Of a stretch of 64,000 nucleotides of DNA, positions 31,430 through 42,800 are shown in pieces. Within the stretch, counting starts at the first letter, position 1, and each line of letters begins with the position of its first letter. The position numbers and the translations under genes were made by a program. Source of the DNA: Hydractinia symbiolongicarpus (Eukaryota > Cnidaria > Hydrozoa > Anthoathecata > Hydractiniidae). Below the pieces are notes generated by a model. The model was not told the origin of the DNA. It saw only the letters and a program-made list of their open reading frames with translations, and searched no databases. The stretch covers positions 7,130,001-7,194,000 of the forward strand of contig NC_079887.1 of assembly GCF_029227915.1 (NCBI RefSeq). Reading direction: 5' to 3'.

Positions 31430-34400
31430 ATTATGTTAAAACATTTTCCTGCTAAACAGGGAATTATTATTTCATATGAACAGGCCCTTAGAATGGCTTT
31501 GAAAATTTTACTTGTACATGTGAGACCGGGGAAGTCACCATCACCTGCCTATTTAGCGGCTTTAGCACAATAATATAACAAGTACTGTCAGAATCTCAAA
31601 AAAAAAACGGTATATTTTTTATCAAATTAGAATCAGAAAAATCTGGTGAAATGGACGGGTGGTATAACGTAACAAAAAATAGTGTGTAGACAAAAACTTC
31701 TCATACTCACATCATCATACCATGAAACCTACGTTTTCTTTTAAAAAGGATTCAGCAACTGATCACATCAGGCGGACTGGCTCGATTAGCCGTGCTGGCC
31801 CGATTAAGTGGCCTGATTTATGTCATCGAATGAGGAAAAATCAGAAAGGCAGGGCAGGTTGGAATTGAGTCACGTGACTTTGTTTATGTTTTTTATCTCA
31901 TTCCGCTTAAACCGCAAAAGAACTAGTTCTTAACCCATGACTGCTAATCTCTTTTGGAGTTGATGCAAATACAGTAGGGCAATAGTTCTCGCAGTGTTAG
32001 TCAAAACATCTTGGGGATTGACTTTACGAGAAGAAGAAATAATTAACAAAATGTGTCATGATTGAAGCTAAGTGCGGCATGAATCAGGCATTCGATTGTG
32101 TTGGCTGCACTCACACTCCAATATTAAGTAATAGTGAGGACAGTCCGAATTATTTTTGCTATAAGCGATACTTTAAATTTAACGTGTAAGCAGTTTGAGA
32201 TTACAAGGGAATGGTTGTGGGTGTGTCGTTGACCAGGCTGTATACACGACAGTAAATTTTTGCTAACTTAAATGTAAGCAAAAAGTTACAAAGCTTCTAT
32301 GTTTGTGTCAGTCAATAGTTCCAGGATGCAAAAAAGTTTAAAAATTACTTAATTGTCGATCGTATAAAATTCCGCTATGGATCGCCCATCGTACATCGTA
32401 CATATCTGTCACTTTTCGTGTACCCAGCTGCAGCTTATTTACATGAAGTAATTACATTTTCTTGGGTGGGTTTCTTGGGTTATTACTATTACTTATAATG
32501 TAGTCGGGAAACCCAGTGTCGAAACGCCGGCTTCAACGCCAGGTAACACAGTTACTTGTTGCTTAACCCAGCGTTTCAACAGTGTGCATCCTTGTTTTTT
32601 AAACTAAAGCTGCAATACAGTTGTTTTGGAAACGTTAAGAAAACGCCTAAGAATATGTGCGACACGGTTTGACTTAACCAGGCGCTCAGTTCAGTGTCGC
32701 GATTAATTTACTAACGTTTACGGGGTAACAAGGTGTAGTACACTGCGTCTGTATTCGGCTAAAGTTACAGTGAAGTTATATTCTAAAAAATACATTACAG
32801 ACGAAACACTGTTATGTGGTGTGCGGTTTACTAGACCATGAAATACTGCATACCTGTACTAAAGTGCTCCACCTGAATGTATAGCACAGTTTGTCATTGT
32901 TATTAAGCACTATACAGAGCGTTCAACAGCTAGCCTCACGGTTACTTGTGGCTTAACCCGCTAGTTAAAATAATAATGCATTTATTTTAATCAACTTTAA
33001 TTAATTTACTTATAAGTCTGTAAATTAAAATAATAAATGAATTTATTGATTTCTTTCATGAGGATTCTAAAAATGCCGGAAAGTTAACAGGAATATGGTA
33101 TCCTTTTTAAAGACACAAACAGACGACGGCTATTATCACAAAGATTAGTCGTTAGCCCTTAAAGAAGTCCACGGATTCGACCGTCGTTTAAATTTAACCG
33201 TGAACAAAGTGGATAAAAATATATCGCATTTGATATTCGTGTTTTCGTAGCGCGGCTGTCTAACTCAGCGGGAGATCTGCGCAGAGGCAGACCAAATACG
33301 GCTAATGTTAAAAAGCCTAGTTGCTAATCTGTGGAACCATCCACGGAAATTCGCCTGTCGTACATATTTTGCGCACCCTCATTTTGAGAACCTGTTATGA
33401 CCTATCATTGTCTTTGGAAAAATACACTTTTAGGCAAGCAGCCATGTTAAACTACACATTTTTCTTTCCTTTTTTTATAGCATAGTTTATCGGATTCAGT
33501 GTTACACCGCTTTCTCATCCTGTCCCACATATTAATCTTTACATGTAAAAATATATAACAAAAAATATATAAAGTCCACAAAATCAAACTTACCAACAAC
33601 AAAGTAACAGCTTTCAAAAAAGCCGTTAATATCACTGCTTAGATTGTTTCATAGTCTTCATCAGCATGTTTGAGCCGTTATGAACTTGCTGATTGGCTAT
33701 TGATAAAAATTGGGTCCCGTAATTTGTCAACGACGCGCTAGCGCTTTAGAAAACAGAGCCGGTTAAAATCGGGTTCTTCGGGGATTTTAAATCTACGGGT
33801 TGTCAGCCTTAAGATATCACATTTCGTGTTGCCGTAACAGGACGCATCTCTTGCGGAAAGACAGACAAAATACCACTATTATTACAGATCCAGGCTCTTA
33901 AGCATTTAAATTTGGGATAAATACTTAGAGCGGCCGGCGCCATATCTAGTTCGCCTCGCCCCAGTTCCTATGAGGGATTTATTTTCGACCACGCACAGAT
34001 TTATATACAAACTTGCAGCTTTGAGCCAGTCGTGTACTATACCTAGGTCATCAGTTAGAGATCTTGGCAATGTGGTTTGTTAATGCAATATAGATTCTAA
34101 TCTTGTTTTCAGCTTAATTCATTAAGAAATATATGCCGCGCATTATAGCTTTCGCAATATTGAAGTTATTAAAACGTTGCCATGAAAAAAAGTATTATCT
34201 CTTTTAATATCATATAATTCGTTCCGTTTGATAAAATTCTGTACAATATAGTATAATATGAAAGCAATCCAGACACAACTGCTTTTAATACTCAATATTA
34301 CGTTTCAATACGTTCGAGCAAAAGAAGTGGAATAAATAATCTCTCCAATCAAGCAAAGCTGCTATTTTTGCCGCTGTTTTTAGTTATTTGTGCGAGCAAC
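31430..34400. other. intergenic DNA between the kinase copies
   Basis: No gene supported. Two loosely related patches (32510-32590 and 32935-32965) share GTTACTTGT(T/G)GCTTAACCC. Confidence 0.45.
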
Positions 34401-34405
34401 AAAAC

Positions 34406-37072
34406 ATGGTTATACCAAAAACAGAAAGTCAGCTGACCGCTGAATATTTGAATTCTGTTCTAGTTGACTTCAAAACAATAACCTCGGTGAGTTTGATTTA
34501 TTAAAAAGCTCTAGAAAGTAAAATACGTAATGCAAGCTGTCGTGAATGTCTACCAAGGACCTTGCAGATTTATTTTTGCAATAGAATCTACAATAAGTTA
34601 GTATTTTCGCCTTTAAAATCAATTTTCAAAAGTTAGTGTAGTGTCTTTTGTAAATAAAAGAGCAAAAGCAAAAATGTTAACAATTATTAATTTGCTCATG
34701 CATATACTCATGAATAATGTATGCAACGTATCAAGGCCATTTTCAAGACCTGTTCTAGGAATGTGTTGCGTCATGCAGGACACAATTTATATTGTTTACA
34801 TTTTCAGATTTTGCTAAAAAGTTTGGATTAAGACCACATTTTAGATTAGTAAAATAAATCTGTAGCCAATGCGCCACAATGGAGCATTTTTTTGCTTTGG
34901 AGCATTTTCGTCGATTTTGTTTCATTCTGTATAGAAAAAGAAATACGTACATGGCAGTAAAGTGAAATTTTGCTCGCGCCTGCAATGCGATAGGCCTAAA
35001 ACCGAAGCGTATCGGTGTCTTTTTGCAAACTTGCAAGCGATCTCTTCGCAGTATAAACTTTTCAAAATCGCTTTTGTGATATATGTTGTTTTGATCGTGC
35101 ATCGTGTTAACCGAACTTTTTAAATATCCGTGAACAGAAAAGGAGTTTCATATAAGGCCCAAAAAAGTAAGTAACCTTTCGTAATATTAACAAGTGATTT
35201 TTCCAGGTAGACGTAAAACATCCAAGAACTTATGGCATGACGTCTAATGTAAGAAAGTTATTTTTAACCTACGATCAATGTGAAAAAGAGGGTCTATCCC
35301 CATCAACTATCATTGCAAAATATGGCAAACCTGCAAATGAGATTCTTTTAAACCAATCACCTGACGCAGATTTTATGCAGCATGGTGAGATATGCAAAAG
35401 GGAAACTTTGTTGAATCAATACTTAAATGGACGGGATGTGTTGCCGGTTATTTATTATGCGAAGTGTAATGACGATCAGGATTATTTGATCTTAATGGAA
35501 GACTGCTCTCATGAGGAAGATGTGAAAGTGAAAGAAAATGTCATAATGAATACTATGTCAATAAAAGAGGTACTTATCAGCGTTCATGTTATCTTTCATG
35601 TTATCTTTCATGTTTCGTTCGTTCGTTCGTTCGTTCGTTCGTTCGTTCGTTCGTTCGTTCGTTCGTTCGTTCGTTCGTTCGTTCGTTCGTTCGTTCGTTC
35701 GTTCGTTCGTTCGTTCGTTCGTTCGTTCGTTCGTTCGTTTGTTCGTTCGTTCGTTCGTTCAAAGAACTAGAATGTCATATCAGGAGAAATAAAATGAATA
35801 TAAAAATATATATTTTTACATATTTAGCTAAAATTATTATAGGCTTCACCATATCTTTGGATGCAATTTAAACTTGTGAAGCTCTATTAACAAGATTTTT
35901 CGAAAAGTATATTTTATTAATTTTTGTTTGTCAAGCTTTCAAAGTCATCAAGCCACCATGATGACATCAATACTAAACGCCTGATACAACAACTATACAC
36001 ATCAGTAATTTAATAAAAATAAAATCGTTATGCTAGAATAAAAAGCATGTTACGCTAAATTAACTAACTCTCAATAACACTAAATTGTCGATGTTGTAGA
36101 TATTGACGTGATCATGGTGGCTGGATACCTCCAAGAGCTTGTCAAACAAAAAGAAAATTAATTTATCTAAATATTTTGTTCCCTATCCAGCTACAGCTGA
36201 ATAAAAAAGCTATTTGTTAAAGAAAAATACTTTTTTAGGCTCGTCTTATCGTTGCAAAGTTGGCAAAGTTCCATGCTGAATTCTATCACAAGAACAGCCT
36301 GGAAAAATTTAATGGCATTCTAGCAGGTAACAACGACTTGTTTATGAAAGCAAAAGGACTTGATTGGCTGCCTGATTGTTTTTCAACCATCTATTGCTTC
36401 GCTTTTCGAGATGAGTTTTCCAAAGTGGAAGATCGAAACGAATTTACATCATATAACGATAAATCACTTCGCAGATTGGCAAAATCAGTTGGTTCATTGT
36501 GGAATACAGGATTTGATATCATTGAAAGTAAATTTAAAGAAATATCCGACATGTATCCAGACCACGATATTCCTGACATGGCTAAATACATAAAAAAAAG
36601 TCCAAAAACCGTTGAAGAGTTTTACCATGATTCGATGAAATTATTTATAGAAGATGCAGCTTTGACACTTGTCCATGGAGATTTTCGCTCTGATAATATC
36701 CTCGTACATGAAGATGTAAAGTTTCTCGATTGGCAATTTGGAAGTCTTGGTTGTGGTTGTTTTGATCTTTCCTCATTTATTGTTAATTCCTTCGACCTGA
36801 AAGAAGTCGTGAGTCATGAAGAGGAATTACTAGAATTATATGTCAGTGCCTTGCAGCAGAACGGATGTGATTGGTTGGTCCTTGATGACGTCAAAAAGTG
36901 GTACCAGTACTCAATGTGGCATTCATTTAAAAGAGCCCTTGATATGGTTAACCAGTTACAAAAATTGTACTCTAAGGCTATCCGTATCTTTAACGCACAA
37001 CACCTGGATAAAATAATGCTACAAAAATTTTCTGTCTGCATATATCGGGTTTATAAAAATTTTTACGCCTGA
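34406..37072 (+). CDS. EcKL/CHK-like small-molecule kinase, three exons, intact
   Basis: Exons 34406-34486, 35207-35569 and 36239-37072; all GT-AG, all phase 0, 1278 nt, 425 aa, ATG start. Exon 2 gives the N-lobe, with a probable ATP-binding Lys in TIIAKYGKP, the helix Glu in KRETLLNQYL and the hinge LILMEDCS. Exon 3 gives the catalytic loop HGDFRSDNILV (Asp296, Asn301) and the metal-binding Asp312 in FLDWQFGSLGCGCFDLSS. This is the ecdysteroid-kinase-like/CHK branch of the aminoglycoside and choline kinase fold. Insect members phosphorylate ecdysteroids or xenobiotics; the cnidarian substrate is unknown. No signal peptide, so probably cytosolic. Copy 1 upstream is its broken duplicate. A (TTCG)n tract starts 45 bp into intron 2. 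Confidence 0.88.
35614..35760. repeat. (TTCG)n microsatellite
   Basis: About 37 units with one TTTG variant near 35738, 45 bp after exon 2 of the intact kinase gene. Copy 1 has a short (TTTG)n at the matching place (about 28703). The tract yields false poly-FVRS reading frames. Confidence 0.95.
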
Positions 37073-37079
37073 TATTATG

Positions 37080-37880
37080 ACATTATTACCAGCAATCTTC
37101 AGTTAATTATTTTTCACGATTTTCGCGAATTTTAAGCATATTTGCAAAGATTAGTTCGCGCGAAAATAAATACTCGCAAAATTAGTAGAAATACCTTATT
37201 CGCTGAAAATTACTTTCGCAAACTTTTTTATAAAAAATATTATTTTGTTTTTTCTCGGTAAATTTCTATTTTATGACTGATAAAAATAAATTCGCCTTGA
37301 GAAACAGGCTTAAAAAGTTAAAATTGTTAGTAGATTCTTAAAATAATTCTTCGCCAAAATCTTTGCAATCCCGCGATATTATAACCAATGCAGCGCCAAG
37401 AAAACATAAATAAGGTTGCACAATAAAAATTGTAAAAAAAAATATTTAACTTTTTTTTTATTGCAATGTAGTTGAAAGTTTTTAGACAAGAAATACAAAT
37501 ACCAAGGAGAAACTCATCTAATTTATATAGCAAAGAGTAGAATATAGAGAAATTTCAACTTAAATATATTGAATTTTGTTTCAGTTACTATTTCAAGAAG
37601 TGGTACTAAGTGTGGAAGAAATGTGAGCATAATTCTCTAAAATAAAAAGCGCCTGGTGATAAAATGTCAAAAATATAGTTTGCAATATTAGAAAGATTAT
37701 TAATTAGCAAGTTACGGTAACAATGAAGACCCTAATTGGAAATGTCTCTTTGCATCAATGTAATACAAGAGATGTTGCACAACAAATTGCTGTGGGGGGT
37801 AAAAATTATTTTCCTTTTATTCGAATAACCTTGGTTTGAGTAATGATGTGTTACCTTCTTTCAGATTGAATTTGTTCGTT
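37080..37880. other. 3' flank of the kinase gene
   Basis: AT-rich with AATAAA signals (for example near 37166) that could serve polyadenylation. No other gene seen. Confidence 0.45.
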
Positions 37881-37888
37881 CTGTTGCA

Positions 37889-38190
37889 TACCAACTACCT
37901 TGCGGTAGAGCGTTTGCTTTCAGTACGGGAGGTCTTGGGTTCAACCTCCGGCCGACTCATGCCAGAGACTATAAAAGTATGAATCTATCTGTTCTGCTTA
38001 GCGTTCAGCATGAGAATAGGATTGATATCTTAGGGAGTTGTGTGGTGGAACGATTTCTCTGCTCGCACAACTTTCGTAGCTTAACTGGGAGATTTAAATG
38101 CACTAGAACCTCTTTGCAGGACCTTCGTTGATAACAGTACCAATAGGAACTTTAGAGACTATCCTGGGTAAAAAAATTTAATAATACTTG
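37889..38190 (+). mobile_element. tRNA-derived SINE, copy 2
   Basis: The tRNA-like head retains a good B box (GGGTTCAACCTCC near 37930). The body blocks match copy 1 (8857-9155) in order: CATGCCAGAGACTAT, AGCGTTCAGCAT, AATAGGATTGA, TTTGCAGGACCTTCGTTGAT and ACCAATAGGAACTTTAGAG. The 3' end is A/T-rich. RNA polymerase III origin is inferred from the boxes. Confidence 0.8.
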
Positions 38191-38199
38191 AAAAATGTT

Positions 38200-39830
38200 C
38201 TCTTTAATTTATCCCTGGATAGCTAGCTTCCACATTCTATCACTTATAACGTCATAGCTATCTACAGTTTGCATTATAAATACGTTGATAACAGCGATAA
38301 TATCCTTGAAGCTGCTACTTTTTTTCCATAATAAATGCTTGTTACTTCCTCCTGTTTATTTTGTAAATATATAACTGTCACTTAACTGCTATAGCTAACT
38401 ATGGTAGAGTAACGACGGGTTATTCAGTTTGTTTACTTCAAGAGAAGCATAAAATTTTTCTAGACAGCTAGCTAAAAAACTTTATAGATGTAAGTTCAAA
38501 TGGTTACCATTTACTTAGAACTGGTGTAAGGAGAGTCTATAACTAGTGATTTTAATTAAACCAAACTTTCGGGGATTTTTTAAGTGTGTGGGGGGGAGGG
38601 GTGGGGTTTGGGGTTATTGGTTTTCGCTCGTTTTGCTTAAGAACGATAGTACGCATGAAAGGAGTGCGTCCTTTCTTGCGTACTATCGTTATTTTGCCAA
38701 AAAAGCTGTGAAAAGTAGAGAAAAGCGATAAAAAATGTTCTTGGCTTGCAATCATTGTGATATTTCTCCAGTTGCATTGCTGCCATTTTGGATGCTAAAA
38801 CGCGCCATAAAACTAGTTATTTCTCTAGAAACAAATGACGAACATAAAAACAAAAACATAAAAAAAGATGAGTATAAAACATTATCTACATTATTGCTTA
38901 CCAAACTTGGTTGTACATGTAAGTATATAATCATCTATATATTACAAAAAATATGAAAACTATTAAAATATTTTGTCAGCTTAACATTTATAGATAATAG
39001 ATGAAAATAAAGTTAAAAAAAACAAGCAGTGGAAATTCAGTTTTAACAAGGTTAGCAGTATTATTTACCTAGAGAGCGGTTTAAACAGTACTGCTAAATA
39101 AATCTTGCTTTTCTTGTCCTGTATACAATGAGGTTTAAAGTTAATAAAAAGGTATTAGCACTTGGATAAAAACGTTAACAGTATTTCTTGATTGACAAAA
39201 AACCATATCAGTAATCAGTATAAAATAGTTTCACATTATAAAAAAAACTGCAGACGCGGATACGTTTTTACGATTTGATAAAAATAACACTATTCGATTG
39301 AAAACTTATGTGACTTTCGGAAAAAATATACTTGAACATGAGTAACAGCTGTTTCATGTATCCTTAACAAAATGGGAATAATGTTGAGGGTTTAATCGCG
39401 TTGCAATAGAATTCTGTGTCGCTGATGATAATGATTTGTGATCATTATGCAGTGGTGTCTTCGGTCACACCATAAAAGGTTTGCGTTAGAATCAAATATT
39501 TATTATGTTAAAATATGTTTATATAAAATACAGTTCTTTATTTTTTATTTTTGCTATAACATACAGTAAAAAATACTCTCCATGTTAAAAAAAGCAATAC
39601 AAATAAATTGCTTAATTTGAGCAAGATTAAAAGAAATTGCCCTGTCTATGCTTCTCACGCACTTTTAGCCAAAATATTGTCACATATGTATTTTACATTT
39701 TAGTCTTAACCGTCGATTAGTCGAATCTATAAGGCTGACAAAAATTAGGTCGCAAATAAATACTAGATATGCGAAAAGAACGCATTGGCTATACGTGGCA
39801 TGTCCGTTCTTATGGCCTAAATGCCTCTTC
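38200..39830. other. non-coding DNA 3' of the SLC43-like gene
   Basis: Holds a 49-bp hairpin (38642-38690) and a G-rich patch (38588-38612). No gene supported. Confidence 0.45.
38642..38690. repeat. 49-bp hairpin, possible small-RNA precursor or micro-foldback
   Basis: 22-nt arms (AACGATAGTACGCA-T-GAAAGGA and its complement) pair with a single T/T mismatch around a 5-nt loop (GTGCG). Size and near-perfect pairing resemble cnidarian miRNA hairpins, though short. Confidence 0.6.
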
Positions 39831-39833
39831 ACT

Positions 39834-42800
39834 CTATTTGTTGACGCGCTTCATTGCTAAACGCTTTCCTTCGCTGCGACAATACCACCAAAGATAGATA
39901 GGGTGGATGTTTCCAATGAAGACCAGTATTAATAAGATCATGTTGGTCTTAAAATAAAAAATAAAACTGTAAAACAAGACAACTACCGGAAAAATTAATA
40001 TGCATTTACAAACTAGAACGAAGAAACCAACAAACAACAAACCAACAAGAATGGACAAGAATGGACAAGAAACAAACACGAAACAAACAAGGAACAAACA
40101 AGAACGAACAAGAAACAAACAAGAACAAGCAAGAACCAAACAAGAACGAACAACAAAAAAACAAAAACGGACGAGAAACAAACAAGAAACAAACACGAAA
40201 CAAACAAGGAACAAACAAGAAACAAACAAGAAACAAACACGAAACAAACAAGGAACAAACACTAACAGACAAGAAACAAACAAGAACGGTCAAGAAACAA
40301 ACAAGAAACAAACAAGAACGAACAAGAACCAAACAAGAACGAACAAGAAACAAACAAAAACGGACGAAAAACAAACAAGAAACAAACACGAAACAAACAA
40401 GGAACAAACAAGAAACAAACAAGAAACAAACACGAAACAAACAAGGAACAAACACTAACAGACAAGAAACAAACAAGAACGGTCAAGAAACAAACAAGAA
40501 ACAAACAAGAACGGAGAAGGAACAAACAATAAATAAACAAGAACGAACAAGAAACAAACAAGAAACAAACACGAAACAAACAAGGAACAAACACGAACGG
40601 ACAAGAAACAAACAAGAACGGTCAAGAAACAAACAAGAAACAAACAAGAAGGAACAAGAAACAAACACGAACGGACAAGAAACAAGCAAGAAACAAACAA
40701 GAAACAAACAAGAACGAACCGACAAGAAACAAACAATAAATAAACACGAACGAACAAGAAACAAACAAGAATGGACAAGAAACAAACAAGAAACAAGCAA
40801 GAAACAAACAAGAAACAAACAAGAAACAAACACGAAACAAACACGAACGGACAAGAAACAAACACGAACGGACAAGAAACAAACAAGAAACAAACAAGAA
40901 ACAAACAAGAAACAAACAAGAAACAAACAAGAAACAAACAAGAAACAAACACGAAACAAACAAGGAACAAACAAGAACGGACAAGAAACAAACAAGAACG
41001 GTCAAGAAACAAACAAGAACGAACCGACAAGAAACAAACAATAAATAAACAAGAACGAACAAGAAACAAACAAGAATGGACAAGAAACAAACAAGAAACA
41101 AACAAGAACGAACCGACAAGAAACAAACAAGAAACATACAAGACACGGACAAGGAACAAACAAGAATGGACAAGAAACAAACAAGAAATAAACAAGAAAT
41201 AAACAAGAAAAAAACAAGAAACAAACAAGAAACAAACAAGAAACATACAAGACACGGACAAGGAACAAACAAGAACGGAGAAGAAACAAACGAAAAAAAC
41301 AAGAACGGACAAAGTCAAACAAAAAGTGAGCAAAAAGCAGACTAGAGCGAAGTGCACTTAACCAAACATTAAATAGTCTCACCCAAAACGGATTTCCATT
41401 TAAAGGACCAGATGTCAGTTCAAATAGAGCATATTGCAATACCCCGAAAGTGCCACCAATGAAAATGCCTAAGCCATACAATGTTCCAAACTGTGAAGCA
41501 GGAAATCTAAGTAGAAGCAAGAAGGTATTAACAAGTTTTAACGAAGCGTCAAATATCTTGGGGTAAGAGCTTGACAGCAAATAATCTAGGGGAATTGAAA
41601 TTATATTTTTTCTAAAAGAGGGTAGCAACCCCTAAGTCTAGTCATTAGCCCGTGGAAAAGTCCACGATAAACTGCCCGTTGCTACCATTTTGACTCACAA
41701 ACTATCAGGCAGATAGACATTCGTAAGGCTAAGATTATAATATAGATTTAAAATTTATATCAATTATTGTCATGCAAGCCTAAATTGATGTCATTTTAAA
41801 GGGGTTACGACACTGCAAGAATTCAAGCTGTTTTAAATCTGTTATGCAAAAACCATTCCATTTCTTTTGTACCTTGTAAATATTAAAAAATGTAACATAC
41901 AAAGCATTTCTTCAAAGAGTAAATAGCCATCTGTCTTAGGACAATTATTATCATCATACTGGTCGGTCACCCGTGAAATAATAACTTACGCTGCACCCAT
42001 ATAAGCACCGTGATTAGCGTACAGAAATCCACGCACAGTGGTGTATAATATGAATGATATAATCTATAAAAAAATTGCCAAACTATATAATAGACAAGAT
42101 GTAGTTGTTTACACACTTCCATGCACTCATCCTGGAAGACATCAAAAAGAAGGATCACATTTAACAAAACGGCTATTCGTTCTAGTCCATTGCAGTTTCA
42201 GGAATACAAAATGTAAATCTAAAAGACATTAGATTTGATTTTTTTAACTATTCTTTCTTTCGTTTATAAGTACAATTTTCTTTTTAAAAAGTTGTTTTAA
42301 TCGCAGTCCGCTGTTTAATTCGCGCTTGTACAAATGCACGGAAATTGACATTATTTGTGGTACAAATCAAAGCATTGTATCAGACCATTCTTACCCTATT
42401 TACTTGTGTTTATGCACTGTTTTAAACTTTTGGACACAATATAGCTAACCCAGTTATTTCGTTATGGTATAGCCAACAGCTAGTCTTAGTGACATAAAAA
42501 TACACAAATTCTAATTAATTAAAATTTGTGGCAAAACTACTGTTTAAACACTGGCGCTAATTACCAGTAATGAAATTGTAATTAAGACACGTGCGAAGGA
42601 ATCTAATTGTCAATCAAAGCTTTTCATATACTAGCATTCCACTGTTATTTTATAGCCACCGATAGCTCAGTTGGTAGAGCGGAGGACTGTAGATGTTAAA
42701 TTAACCGATATCCTTAGGTCGCTGGTTCAAATCCGGCTCGGTGGATACCTTTTCTAATTTAATTATATTTTAACGCAGTACTAATCTAATAAATCTATTT

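Noticed and set aside
35586-35792. Poly-FVRS ORFs
   Set aside because: Produced by the (TTCG)n tract in intron 2 of the kinase gene.
38546-38956. Short ORFs on both strands around a G-rich patch
   Set aside because: No motif, splice context or conservation; overlaps a hairpin.
40000-41628. Several ORFs of 80-327 codons on both strands
   Set aside because: Produced by the stop-free 10/11-bp minisatellite. Only the flanking exons at 39834-39947 and 41383-41506 are real.
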